The notes: a model not told the origin generated them from the letters alone. 64,000 nucleotides of DNA from Deinococcus sp. QL22 (GCF_023370075.1 NZ_CP097149.1:1136001-1200000), one strand, 5' to 3'. Positions 1-13,344 are shown, counted from the first letter of the stretch. Made by a program: numbers and translations.

Positions 1-302
1 CTTCGGGGCAAACGGCCCGCACCGCGCTGGGCCTGCTGCCGCTGATGCAGGCCGCTTCCGGCCCCGTGCTGCTGAGTGTCCGGGCCGAACATCTGGCCTT
101 TTGCGACGCCGCAGAGGGCGCAGAAGTGCGGATTCTGTCCCGCGAATTCCGGGGCCGGGATGCCAGCTATACTGTGCAATTGGGCAGCCAGGAACTGCTG
201 GTACACGAGGCGGGCGGCCTGCTCAGGCCCGAAGGCAGCCTCGCCCATGTGCGGGTCACGCACGCGGCGACAGTGGTACGGGAACTGGGCGGGCAGGCAT
301 AG
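1..302 (+). CDS. ABC transporter ATP-binding protein, C-terminal part (TOBE-like)
   Basis: The reading frame is open from the first bases of the window, so the gene begins upstream and only about 99 C-terminal residues are seen. They read like the TOBE-type regulatory domain that follows the nucleotide-binding domain in importer ATPases: an SVRAEHL motif (the usual form is V-R-P-E-H/D) and then alternating beta strands ending in RVTHAATVVREL. The Walker and signature motifs lie outside the window, so the substrate cannot be told. The family role, energising import by ATP hydrolysis at the inner membrane, is inferred from this tail alone. Confidence 0.6.
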   Translation, partial: SGQTARTALGLLPLMQAASGPVLLSVRAEHLAFCDAAEGAEVRILSREFRGRDASYTVQLGSQELLVHEAGGLLRPEGSLAHVRVTHAATVVRELGGQA

Positions 303-359
303 AACAAACCGGAAACGCCTCCCACACGTTTCCGGCTGCCGAGGTAAACCGCGCCCAGG

Positions 360-2138
360 CTAGAAGCTGCTCATATCTGAGGCCACCGCATTGTTGGGCA
401 GGTTGTACACGCCGTTGGTTTCCTGATCCAGGAACGAGTCGGGCAGGTAGGCGTAACCGCCGTCGCCAAAGCCGCAGCCCCAGGAGTTTTTGATGATCCA
501 GACACCCGTGGGGAAAGTCATGCTGCCGAGGTTGATGAAGGGGCCAATCTTGACGTTGTTGATGGTCACGCTGCCCGTGTTCACGTAGCCCACCAGATGC
601 ACCGCGTGGCCGCCCCGGTAGTTCTGGCCCACGAGGTTCATATTGGGCGTGCCCGCCGCGCCGATGGAGTCGAAGGCCGCGTCCACGCCGAAGCCCAGCA
701 CGAGTTGATCGCCTCTGTCCAGCATCTTTTTCATCATCAGGCGGCGGTATTCGCGGGTGACCTGCGTGGAATTGAAGGGCAGCGTGCCCAAGGAGTGCCA
801 GACCTCATTGCCCTTGGTGGGCCGGAAATTGAAAGCGGCGTTTTCCTGAATCTCCCATTCGGGCTTCCAGGCGCAGTTGTTGGTACTGCCCTGACAGACC
901 AGTTGGGCCTGCGCGGTGGTGTCGCTGCACGCCTGATCGGCGTAATTGGTGCAGGAATTCTTGAATTGCGTGATGGGCTTGTCGCCCCCCGGCAGCGTCT
1001 GGCGGCTGAAGCTGGGGTTGTACTTCCAGCGCACTTCGGTGGGAATGATGCGCTGGCGGCTCACGGCGTCGTCGTAGTCGCCCCAGCCTGCGCCGTCGCC
1101 CAGCACGCCGTCGTCGCCGCGCAGCCAGTAGTAGGCGTATTGCTCCGACAGATTAAAGCGGGTTTTTATCCGCCGCGCAATCTGGCTTTCCAGCGCACTC
1201 ACGAAGCCGAAGGCCATGCAGGTGCCGCGCCGTCCCTGATTCTTGATGGTGGTGATGTTGCCGATGTTCCCGCCGCGCATCTGCCCGAACAGCGCGTTGG
1301 TCGGCGTAAAGCGGCACGCGCCATCGGTGGGGGTTTTGGTGAAGCCGTCGCCGAGTTCTCCCCCCGGTTGAGAGGGTGGCTGGCTGGGCTGCACGAGGGT
1401 TTGCAGCTTCAGCAGGTCGGTGATGCCCGTCGCCACCTTGATCTGGGCCGAAGACAGGTCGATGCGGCTGCTGGGCTGAATCTGAACCTGTGCGGCCTGA
1501 GCCTGTGCAGCTGCACTGATGCGGGTGGCGGCCCCGCTGGTAATAGCCACACGCGTAGTAGCAGGATTGACCAGCACAGCAGTCGTGGCAGGCGAGGCAG
1601 TCTGGCTCAGCGTTTGCTCGTCCAGCCCAAAGGAACGCAGAATCTCGGCGCGGTTCACGGCGGCTTTGGCTTCGGCGTCGGCCACACTGCGGGCCACCGT
1701 GTCGCGGCCATACAGCATGACTTCCTGTTGCTGGCCGCCGCGCAGATTCACGATGGCGGGCACGGTCAATCCGGCGGGCAGCTTCAGGGTCATGCGGGCA
1801 ATATCGGAGCGCAGATCGGCCACGTTTGCCAGTTGGTTGGTGAGGGCCAAACTGCTGCGAATATTGGCGTCGCGGGCCTGAAGGCGGGCGGGCAGTTCGT
1901 CCAGATTGAACTGGAACACGTTGGGAGCCTGAAGTGTTTTTTGAAACAGGGCCGGATCGAGTTGTAGGCGCGAAAGTTGCTGATTCTGGATGGTGATGGG
2001 CTGGAGTTGCAGGCGGTTCAGTTGGATCGTATTGACCGTATTGCCCTGAGCCGAGGCAGTACAGGCCAGGGCCACAGTCAGGGCGGCCAACGTGCGGGTA
2101 AGAGACGAATAGACCGGACGGTTCTTATTCCCTTTCAT
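360..2138 (-). CDS. Secreted papain-like (C1A) cysteine protease
   Basis: 592 residues. Cys307 sits in GRRGTCMAFG, His511 in GGHAVHLVGY and Asn551 in IIKNSWGCGFGDGGYAYLP, which together form the papain triad. The start was placed at the ATG at 2138 because a strong GGAGGGG ribosome-binding site precedes it and the first 31 residues form a signal peptide ending in TASAQG. The open frame extends further upstream but without such signals. Residues 32-300 are a Gln-, Ala- and Leu-rich region with no recognised domain, probably a propeptide or a surface-attachment part. Likely an exported or periplasmic peptidase. It faces away from its left neighbour and appears monocistronic. Confidence 0.85.
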   Translation of the reverse strand: MKGNKNRPVYSSLTRTLAALTVALACTASAQGNTVNTIQLNRLQLQPITIQNQQLSRLQLDPALFQKTLQAPNVFQFNLDELPARLQARDANIRSSLALTNQLANVADLRSDIARMTLKLPAGLTVPAIVNLRGGQQQEVMLYGRDTVARSVADAEAKAAVNRAEILRSFGLDEQTLSQTASPATTAVLVNPATTRVAITSGAATRISAAAQAQAAQVQIQPSSRIDLSSAQIKVATGITDLLKLQTLVQPSQPPSQPGGELGDGFTKTPTDGACRFTPTNALFGQMRGGNIGNITTIKNQGRRGTCMAFGFVSALESQIARRIKTRFNLSEQYAYYWLRGDDGVLGDGAGWGDYDDAVSRQRIIPTEVRWKYNPSFSRQTLPGGDKPITQFKNSCTNYADQACSDTTAQAQLVCQGSTNNCAWKPEWEIQENAAFNFRPTKGNEVWHSLGTLPFNSTQVTREYRRLMMKKMLDRGDQLVLGFGVDAAFDSIGAAGTPNMNLVGQNYRGGHAVHLVGYVNTGSVTINNVKIGPFINLGSMTFPTGVWIIKNSWGCGFGDGGYAYLPDSFLDQETNGVYNLPNNAVASDMSSF

Positions 2139-2335
2139 ATAAACCCCTCCATCTGACACCGTGACGCCCAACTCTGTGACTCCTAACAAAGGCACTGGCA
2201 AGGTTGTGGATGCGCGGTTCAGTGCAAGCATTACACTCCAGGCCTCATGATCAACCCATGATCGGCGGGGGTACACCCATCAGGCGGCGGTCAGTCTGTC
2301 GAAAACTCCCGACTCTTGGCGTGACAGACACCAAA

Positions 2336-2366
2336 AAAGCGCCCCAGCCAAAGCCAGAGCGCCTTC
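2336..2366 (-). terminator. Possible terminator of sucB
   Basis: Read on the minus strand, GCGC repeats pair around a GGCT-rich loop and are followed by a run of six T just downstream of the sucB stop. The stem is short and imperfect. Confidence 0.4.
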
Positions 2367-2380
2367 TTTCAATCTTGGCT

Positions 2381-3655
<1,275 letters not shown>

Positions 3656-4025
3656 AATCTCACCCTTTATACCCCTCACGGGGCGTCTCTGGGCGGGGAA
3701 CGGCCAAGCACACAATGCACGCAAGGGCAAAAGCGGCGGCTGGGGCGGGAAGTCCAGGGCTGTGGGTCAGTCCCGAACGTCTCTGAACTGGGCCACTGGC
3801 TTAGGCCACTTTGCGCTGTGCGGCGGCTGGGGCGGCGGCCTAGATTGGCCTTGCCGGACTTGCTCCGATTCCCGACTCTCCGGAACAGCACCGAAAAGTC
3901 GTCCATCTGCGCCAGCCCGTTTCTTTTGTTACTCGCTCTGCTTGGATGCGGCTGCGCCTCATCATAATTTTTTCTTCCCCGGCCCCACTTAGGCGGTCAG
4001 GAGAAGCCGACAAGGAGTCATCATC
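3656..4025. other. Intergenic region with an interspersed repeat copy
   Basis: No credible gene. About 3860-3945 (reverse orientation) matches 33705-33805: the stretches GAGCGAGTAACAAAA, ACGGGCTGGC and GGGAATCGGAGCAAGTCCG recur there. The gene at 4026 has AAGGAG shortly before its start. Confidence 0.6.
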
Positions 4026-4760
4026 ATGCCCAAATTGAATCAGATTATTGCTGTGGAAAAGAGCGTCAAGAGCCGCGCCTTTCAGGAACTCACCGAGGCG
4101 CACCACGCGCTGCAAAAGCCTGCGCTGCTGTCAGGCATTTCGCGCACCTACCGTCCAAAAGATGAGGAGGGCGAGACCCTGCCGCCCGAATCGACCCGCG
4201 TGCAGGCCAAGGCCGAAGAAATCATCCGGCAGACGGCGCAGATCATGGGCAACCTGTTTGACGTGACCGCCACCAAAGACTGGGCCAACAACGAAGCCAA
4301 AGCAGACGTAGTGGTGGGCGAGCGCGTGTTGCTGCGGCAGGTGCCCGTAACCTACCTGCTGTTTTTGGAAAAACAACTGACCGACCTTCACACCTTTATT
4401 CGCAAACTGCCCGTGCTGGACGCCAGCGAGAGCTGGACGTTCGATCCCAGCACCGACACTTACGCCACCGACCCCGTGCAGACGGTACGCACCAAAAAGA
4501 TTCCACGCAACCACGTCAAGGCCGAGGCCACCGACAAGCACCCCGCGCAGGTGGAGGTGTACTACGAGGACGTGACGGTGGGCTACTGGCGCACCCTGAA
4601 GTTTTCCGGGGCCTTGCCCGCCGTACGTGTCAACGACCTCTTGACCCGCGTGCAGAAATTGCAGCAGGCCGTGAAATTTGCCCGCGAGGAAGCCAACGGC
4701 GTGGAGGTGACTGACCGCAAAGTGGGCGAGCAGGTGTTCGCCTACCTGCTGGAAAGCTGA
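4026..4760 (+). CDS. Conserved protein of unknown function
   Basis: 244 residues beginning MPKLNQIIAVEKSVKSRAFQELTEAHH, after an AAGGAG ribosome-binding site. It is soluble, has no signal peptide or membrane segment, is rich in charged residues, and has helical ends (residues 1-60 and 200-240) around a central beta-rich part (VEVYYEDVTVGYWRTLKFSG). I believe similar proteins exist in other Deinococcus and in actinobacteria as an uncharacterised family, but cannot name a function. A perfect 14-bp hairpin follows the gene, and the two tRNA-like RNAs lie immediately downstream on the same strand, so an RNA-related role is possible but unsupported. Confidence 0.75.
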   Translation: MPKLNQIIAVEKSVKSRAFQELTEAHHALQKPALLSGISRTYRPKDEEGETLPPESTRVQAKAEEIIRQTAQIMGNLFDVTATKDWANNEAKADVVVGERVLLRQVPVTYLLFLEKQLTDLHTFIRKLPVLDASESWTFDPSTDTYATDPVQTVRTKKIPRNHVKAEATDKHPAQVEVYYEDVTVGYWRTLKFSGALPAVRVNDLLTRVQKLQQAVKFAREEANGVEVTDRKVGEQVFAYLLES

Positions 4761-4808
4761 GGGCAGTGTCCCGGATCAGAGCGCCCCAGATCAGATTAAA
4801 CCCAACAA

Positions 4809-4845
4809 GGCGGGGCCGGAAGAGAATGCGACTTCCGGCCCCGCC
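4809..4845 (+). terminator. 14-bp hairpin after the unknown gene
   Basis: GGCGGGGCCGGAAG pairs perfectly with CTTCCGGCCCCGCC across a 9-nt loop. There is no long T run, but its place 50 bases after the stop fits a transcription end. Confidence 0.7.
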
Positions 4846-4888
4846 CTATTCCAATCCTCTGCCCACAATGCCTAAGCCACCCGGCCCA

Positions 4889-4917
4889 TTGCCCTGCCCG
4901 CCCCACACGCCTACTCT
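4889..4917 (+). promoter_or_regulatory. Possible promoter of the tRNA-like RNAs
   Basis: TTGCCC at 4889 and TACTCT at 4912 are separated by 17 bases. The match to the sigma-70 consensus is 4/6 and 3/6, so this is suggestive only. It would start transcription about 40 bases before the first RNA. Confidence 0.35.
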
Positions 4918-4939
4918 GTGCAGCGGAGTACCACGCTGA

Positions 4940-5100
4940 GGCTCAGCTTCAGATTGAACGGGGGCAGGGTTCCAGTGCAGGTTCGATTCCTGCCCTCGCC
5001 ACCACAGTTTTTTCGGAACGCATGTTCTGGACTGCGGCGAGGTAGCCCAATGGGAGAGGCAGCCCTGCCCCAAGACACAAACTCAGATTCTCGCTCCAGA
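4940..5100 (+). ncRNA. tRNA-mimic RNA A (YrlA-type Y RNA candidate)
   Basis: All parts of a tRNA except the anticodon loop are present, but in permuted order. Acceptor 3' strand CCTCGCC (4994-5000), discriminator A and CCA come first; the matching 5' strand GGCGAGG (5036-5042) follows 31 bases later. The T arm is GCAGG-TTCGATT-CCTGC (4977-4993) and the D arm GCC...GGC (5045-5060) after T8-A9. The place of the anticodon stem is taken by a 10-bp helix, 4961-4970 with 5062-5071, which closes the RNA on itself. This is the arrangement known for bacterial YrlA Y RNAs, in which the long stem replaces the anticodon arm. The outer ends are approximate. The 31-base insert between acceptor strands holds a GAAC-GCAT-GTTC hairpin. 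Confidence 0.7.
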
Positions 5101-5114
5101 CTGAGTATTCACCG

Positions 5115-5260
5115 CTCAAGGCTCAATCGCACGCTTTGGGTCGAAGCCAGCCGAGGCCAATGGTTCGAATCCGTTCCGCTCCTCCAACCCGGAGCGGTGG
5201 CGCAGTGGGAGCGCGCGGCTGATAAGAAATGAACCCAGAGCTTAAACGTGTGGGCCTGTG
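5115..5260 (+). ncRNA. tRNA-mimic RNA B (YrlA-type Y RNA candidate)
   Basis: Same permuted layout as its neighbour. The T arm AATGG-TTCGAAT-CCGTT (5159-5175), acceptor strand CCGCTCC (5176-5182), T and CCA are followed after only 4 bases by acceptor strand GGAGCGG (5191-5197), T8-G9, D arm GCGC...GCGC (5200-5214), and CGGCTG (5216-5221). The last pairs with CAGCCG (5148-5153). Beyond an internal loop a second helix pairs 5133-5141 with 5233-5241. The 5' strand of the loop contains GTCGAAG (5140-5146), which fits the G-N-C-GAAG sequence I recall for the Ro60-binding site of bacterial Y RNAs. No Ro60 gene is in the window. Confidence 0.75.
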
Positions 5261-5282
5261 CAATTGGGCGGTACACCTGAGG

Positions 5283-5314
5283 CGGAAGACCGGATATGTC
5301 TTCCGTCTTTTTTT
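5283..5314 (+). terminator. Terminator of the tRNA-like RNA transcript
   Basis: CGGAAGAC pairs with GTCTTCCG over a 7-base loop and is followed by TCTTTTTTT. It is on the plus strand, as expected if both RNAs are made from one plus-strand transcript. Confidence 0.85.
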
Positions 5315-5339
5315 GTGCCCGCATCAGCAAAACCGACAG

Positions 5340-5375
5340 CAAAAAAGGACGCCGAAGCGCCCCTTTTGGTAGAAG
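5340..5375 (-). terminator. Terminator of sucA
   Basis: On the minus strand AAAGGGGCGC-TTCG-GCGTCCTTTT forms a hairpin with a stable TTCG loop and a T run, 12 bases after the sucA stop. Confidence 0.65.
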
Positions 5376-5386
5376 TGTGCTGAGTC

Positions 5387-8230
<2,844 letters not shown>

Positions 8231-9275
8231 AACGCTCCCTAGCATACCCCCGGAGTCTGGGCAGGGGGCGGTGACCGACCTTCCATTCCTGCGCCACTGG
8301 TCTACCAGAACTGTTCCTGGCCGCGTACCCGTCTCAAGTCAGCCTGGCTTCACCGACTTGAAAGCGCTCCCGTTTGTGCTTCAATCCGGGCGGCCTTGCC
8401 GAGTTGCGCAGCAGAGCGAGGAGAAAAATAAAAATACGGAGTTCGTACTTTTCCTCCTCCTTCCATTCCGATTGAAAGCTAGAAAGTACGGCTTTCAATC
8501 GCAATCCGTATAAGCTTCGTAACGCAGAATCCGTATGGGACACTGGTGACAGGCAGCGTTGTTGGAGAACAGAGGACTAAAGAAAAACATCGTCTAGAAG
8601 GTCTTCCCCGTTCTGCCCTCCCCTACTCTCCCGCAAGGTAAGGAGGGACTGATGCCCCATGTTCACTGAACTAGCCATACGGGGATTTCCAAACTGTCCG
8701 CACCATTGGTGAGAGCAGAACCTCGGGCAAATCTCTGTTCTATTCACATCCAAATTAACCTCGGCCGTAAGGCTGATGTAAGGGGCGGCGGGGTTGACTG
8801 CCACTGGGGATGTGGTAAGGGTGTCAGATATGATGGGACTGGCTGTGTCCAGACCTTGGATGAGTCCAGACCTGAGTTGAGTCCAGACTCTTGATGGCAA
8901 CTGCAGCGGAACACCACATCCTCACAGAACACATCTACAGAGCACGCCAAGGAGCAGCCCTTTTGGAAGCGCCCCAGAAATTCGCAACAAATGAGAGTGG
9001 GCAAGGCGGCGGGCCGACAGAGGTGACGCCTGCCCCCGACTTCGCCCTGAATCTCGGGGTTTGCCACGACTTGCCCGTACTGACGCTGAAGCTCATTGGG
9101 TCTTTGAAAGGCGTGCTGAACGGCATAACAATGCATACGGCGCACTTGGAATACGAACCTCTCACCCTCCTGCTGGCCCTACATCGTCCACACGTCATCG
9201 CCCGTCTTCTGTGCGGTAACCGCACCAGCAGCCCAGTCTCCTTGCTGCACCCTCGCCCCGCCGCCTAAACCCCAT
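8231..9275. other. 1-kb intergenic region without a convincing gene
   Basis: Small open frames on both strands (for example 8744-9145 minus and 8891-9268 plus) overlap one another, show no domain, and have Cys/Arg-rich or His-rich compositions typical of noise. About 8395-8545 has fragments of the interspersed repeats seen elsewhere (GTTGCGCAGCAGAGCGAG, AATCCGTATG). The decamer GAGTCCAGAC occurs twice near 8858-8890. The region may hold a decayed mobile element. Confidence 0.5.
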
Positions 9276-12044
9276 GTGGATGCCCACCTTCCCCCCATCC
9301 AACGCCGCCAAGAGGCAATACGTGCCGCCGTGCCGCTAACTGCTCTCTTGACGGGCGGCTCTTCCTCCAGACCCCTGCGGACGCGGGTGCTGTGGTCGCT
9401 GTTGGGCCTAGGACTCGCGGCGCTGCTGGGCGGGATCGGGCTGCTGACCATGCTGATCGTGTGGCCGCTGGACAGCTAGGAACGCCGCATGACCCGCCAA
9501 CAGGCCGAAACGGTGGTGGGTTGGCTGCAAGACCAACAAAGCCAGCTGAACACCCGCACCCGGTCTTGGGCCGCCCTGCCTGATCCGCTACTCATGGCCG
9601 CAGACCTGCTGAGTACCGGAGACCTGCAGGGCATGGCGCTACTCAGCGGCGGGCGCGTGACCACCGCCATGATCGCCTCTGACGTGCCGCCCGCCGACTG
9701 GCAACCCGGCGCTGTGGCCCCGCGCCAACGCTTTGCCATTCGGGGCAACCGGGTCTGGCTGCTGGCCCGTGCCAAACGGCTGGGCGACACAGAACTGCTG
9801 CTGATGCGCCAAATTGACGCTGGGGTGCTGTCTCCTGCACCCTTCGTCACGCGGGTCAGTGTCGCCTCGGAACCGGCGAAGCTGTTGCCCGGACAAGCGA
9901 CAATAAGTGCGCCTGACGACCTGAGCATAGCCGCCGCAGACCCGCGCGATCTCAATTCAGTAAACGATGATGCAGCCCGCTTGGGTTCAAGCAACTCAGC
10001 CAACCCCAACCCAATCGTCAGCGTGCAGAGCAACACCAGTGTTCAGAGTGTGCGTACATTTGCGAAGGGGCAGGGGGGCCGCGCCCTGGAAGTCTGGGTG
10101 TCGCAGCCGCGTACGCTGCACGATCAGGGGGTCAGGGCAGTCAGAACGGCCAGCCTCACGGTGCTGGTGTTGATCCTGGCCTGTATCGTGATGGCTCTGT
10201 GTCTGCTGGATTCGTTGGTGTTTGCACGGCTGGCCCGCCTACGGCGCTTCGTGCAGCGCATAGAAACGGAACCGGACACGGCGGCCCGCCTGCATCTGGG
10301 ACAGGGCGAAGACGAACTGCATCTGGTGGCCCGCGCCCTGAACCTGACGCTAGACCGCGTGACGGGCGACCACAACATCATGCGGGCGCAGGGTGAGACC
10401 CTGCGACTGATTGCCGAAAACGGGAACGTAGACGACGTGCTGCGCGTGATTCAGGCCGCACTGGAGCGCAGATCGCCGGGAGCCCCGGCCGAGTTGCAGA
10501 GTTTTGGGCCGCCCACCCTGGCTGGTATGAACTACATGGATCCCACCATCTGGGCCGTGTCGGTGCGGGGCCGTGCCGGAGACCGTTACGGGCAACTGCG
10601 CCTGACCTATCCGGGCGTGCTGCCCGAAGATATTGCCAGCGAAGCCGCGTGGATGGCCGAACTGTTGGGCGTAGCCGCCGAGCAGGAGCGCCTGCGCGGG
10701 CAACTGTCTTTTCATGCCTACAACGATGAATTGACTGGACTACCCAACCGCCGGGGCCTGCTCAGAACCCTGGCCCGCACCGTCCCCGACGCGCTGGAAC
10801 GCGGCACGCCCGTAGCGGTGCTGTATCTGGACCTAGACCGTTTTAAGCGCCTGAACGACACGCTGGGCCACGCTGCCGGAGACGAACTGTTGCGGCAGGT
10901 GGCCGCAAGGATTGGGCGGGCATGCTGCCCCAACGATCAGGCGGCCCGGTTGGGCGGAGACGAATTTGTGATCGTGTTGCCGCGTGCAGGAACAGAAGCC
11001 GAAGTCGCGCAGATTGCCCAACGCCTCGTAACCACGTTGGAGACGCCCTTTGAAGTGTTTGGACACGCCTTCCAGCCCACCGCCAGCATCGGGGTGGCGC
11101 TGGCCCCCCGCGACGGCCACGACCCCGAACAACTGCTGCGCCTGGCTGATCTGGCGATGGTTCATGCCAAAGCGCGTGGGCCGGGGCGGGTGGCCTTTTT
11201 TACCCCCGACCTCGAAGACGCGCTGCTTGACCGGGTACAAATAGAAAACGACCTGCGCGAAACGCTACGCACTGGCGGCCTCACGCTGGCCTATCAACCT
11301 CTCGTGAACCTGAGTACAGGACGGGCAGAGGGTCTGGAAGCCCTGCTGCGCTGGATTCACCCGCTGCGCGGCCCCGTGCCCCCCAGCATCTTTATTCCTA
11401 TTGCCGAAGATGCTGGACTGATCGGTCTACTGGGCGACTGGGTGCTGCGCGAGGCCACCACACAACTGGCGGCGTGGCGCAGTCAGGGGATAGAAACCCA
11501 TGTGGCCATCAACGTGAGCGCGGTGCAACTGCTGACGCCCAATTTTGTGGTGCAGGTCAAGGCGGCCCTCGAAGACAACGGCCTGCCGCCCTCCGCCCTG
11601 GCCCTCGAAGTCACCGAATCTCTGCTGATGGACGGGACGCCCGGTTCGGCGGCCCACACCCACCTGATGAAACTCAGCAACCACGGCGTGAGGGTGTGGG
11701 TCGATGATTTCGGCACGGGCTACAGCAGCCTCAGCTACCTGCACCGCTTACCCATTCACGCCGTGAAAGTTGACCGCTCGTTTGTCATGGGCCTCAGAAG
11801 CGGCCCCGAAGCTGAGCGCATCATCGAAACGATCGTGACGCTGGCACACCACCTAGATCTGAAGGTGGTGGCCGAGGGCGTAGAGCAAGACTGGCAGGCC
11901 GAGGTGCTGAAACGGTTGGGCTGCGACCACGCACAGGGTTATTTTTATGCTCGTCCTGCCGCGGCTGGACAGGTTCCGCGGCTGTTTGCCACGCCGCTGG
12001 GCCAAGTGTTGCAGCCTGCCCTGCCGCCCTCGCAGGCCAAATGA
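9276..12044 (+). pseudogene. GGDEF-EAL cyclic-di-GMP protein interrupted by an in-frame TAG
   Basis: Residues 1-67 (GTG start at 9276) give a membrane helix (LWSLLGLGLAALLGGIGLLTML) that ends at TAG 9477-9479. The same frame reopens at once as E-R-R-M-T-R-Q-Q and continues 851 residues from the ATG at 9489. The second part has a sensor-like extracytoplasmic region, a second membrane helix (residues about 220-245), a HAMP-like stretch, a GGDEF domain with intact LGGDEFVIVL, and an EAL domain with EGLEALLRW. Both catalytic motifs are complete. If translated from 9489 the product lacks its first membrane anchor, so topology would be disturbed. It is either a recent pseudogene or a case of readthrough or reinitiation. 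Confidence 0.75.
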
Positions 12045-12182
12045 TCCGGAATTAAGCTGATTCCAGTGCGGGTGTTGTTGCCCTGATTTCCGGTCTGGCC
12101 TGCGTTGGGGTGTTCGGCGGTAGCCAAAGCATAAAATACCTTCCCATACGGCGGGGGAGCCTTCCGGCTTAGGCTGTGCAGC

Positions 12183-12497
12183 ATGACTTCTCCTTTCTCC
12201 GGCACACCCGGCGGGCGCCCTGAGCCGCGGCTGGGCATCGCCTTTACGCTGGCGGGCGTCGACGAACTGACCTTTACCCGGATCCTGCGCGACCTCATGC
12301 ACGACCCGGCCTTCCGCCGCCCGCTGCAAGTCCAGGCCGAAGAACCCCGCCCCGGCCACAGCGCCCGCCTGACGCTGGCTTTTTTCCCTGCGGACCGGGA
12401 ACTGGCCCTCAATGCCATGCAGCGCCTCAAAACCCTGCTACTGCGCTACGGCGTACAGGTCGACAGCATCGTGGTTCCCGGCGAGGCAGACAACTGA
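12183..12497 (+). CDS. Small protein of unknown function
   Basis: 104 residues starting MTSPFSGTPGGRPEPRLGIAFTLAG. The compact alpha/beta pattern (LGIAFTLAG, FTRILRDLMHD, ARLTLAFFPAD, LNAMQRLKTLLLRYGVQVDSIVV) suggests a small soluble domain with no signal peptide. No family recognised. It sits between the interrupted cyclic-di-GMP gene and the response regulator, in the same direction and 157 bases before the latter, so a shared transcript is possible. Confidence 0.6.
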   Translation: MTSPFSGTPGGRPEPRLGIAFTLAGVDELTFTRILRDLMHDPAFRRPLQVQAEEPRPGHSARLTLAFFPADRELALNAMQRLKTLLLRYGVQVDSIVVPGEADN

Positions 12498-12653
12498 ACT
12501 CCCACGCTGTTAAGACTCTATAAACCGCATCCTGCCCCGCCCAGTCCATCTGCGCCCCTACGATGGCGAGAACGTTAGTCAGCCGGAAGAACCTCTAGTT
12601 TAAGCAGCCGGCTTCAATTCAATCACATCACAACGGGGAGACACGCGAACCTC

Positions 12654-13322
12654 ATGGATCAACGCATTTTGCTTATCGAAGACAACCCCGACATTACCCG
12701 AGTCGTCCAGTACGAACTCGAGCAGGCCGGATACCGTGTGCTGACCGCCCCAGACGGCGTGACGGGCCTCACCAGCGCCCGCGAAAATGCGCCCGATCTG
12801 GTCATTCTCGACCTCGGGTTGCCCGACTTTGACGGCGCAGAAATCGCCCGTCGCCTCCGCAAAACCAGCTCTGTGCCGATCATTATTCTGACGGCGATGG
12901 ACGCAGTAGACCGCAAAGTGAACCTGCTGGAAGCGGGCGCAGACGACTACATGACCAAGCCGTTTCACCCCGAAGAACTCGTGGCCCGCGTGAAGGTGCA
13001 GCTGCGCCACCAGCAGCACGGCGAAGTGATTCAGATCGGGGCGCTAGAAATCCACCCGCAAAAACGCCTGTGCCACTACAACGGCCATGAAGTGCGTCTC
13101 TCGCCCAAAGAATTTGATTTGCTGACCTTTCTGGCACGGCAGCCGGGGCGCGTGTACTCCCGCCAAGAAATCGAGCGGGAAGTGTGGAACGGCGAATTGC
13201 CCAGCAATTCTAACGTCGTAGACGTGCATATGGCGAATATGCGGGCCAAACTGCGAGACCTGGACGGTTATGGCATCATTCGCACGGTGCGCGGGATTGG
13301 CTACGCACTGAAGACGCCCTGA
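12654..13322 (+). CDS. drRRA: OmpR-family response regulator, DrRRA-like
   Basis: 222 residues. The receiver domain (1-115) has the acidic pair E9-D10, phospho-acceptor Asp53 (LVILDLGLPD), the conserved Thr in IIILTAMD and Lys in DDYMTKPFHP. The C-terminal winged-helix domain (about 125-220) ends in RTVRGIGYAL. The sequence closely matches what I remember of D. radiodurans DrRRA, a regulator needed for radiation resistance; that identity is from memory. No histidine kinase gene adjoins it. A terminator hairpin follows 20 bases after the stop. Confidence 0.85.
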   Translation: MDQRILLIEDNPDITRVVQYELEQAGYRVLTAPDGVTGLTSARENAPDLVILDLGLPDFDGAEIARRLRKTSSVPIIILTAMDAVDRKVNLLEAGADDYMTKPFHPEELVARVKVQLRHQQHGEVIQIGALEIHPQKRLCHYNGHEVRLSPKEFDLLTFLARQPGRVYSRQEIEREVWNGELPSNSNVVDVHMANMRAKLRDLDGYGIIRTVRGIGYALKTP

Positions 13323-13344
13323 GCTGAGTTCTGAATTTGATTGA

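Noticed and set aside
597..1967. Plus-strand frame of 456 residues opposite the C1 protease
   Set aside because: Shadow frame; the minus strand has the complete catalytic triad and signal peptide.
4940..5260. Permuted tRNA genes that decode codons
   Set aside because: After folding, no 7-base anticodon loop with U33 appears; the site is a long helix instead. The Y RNA reading explains all paired strands better.
4940..5320. tmRNA (ssrA)
   Set aside because: The D arm is full, the G3-U70 pair is absent and no tag frame ending in ALA was found.
8744..9268. Frames of 133 residues (minus) and 125 residues (plus) before the GGDEF gene
   Set aside because: They overlap on opposite strands, have odd composition and no recognisable domain.
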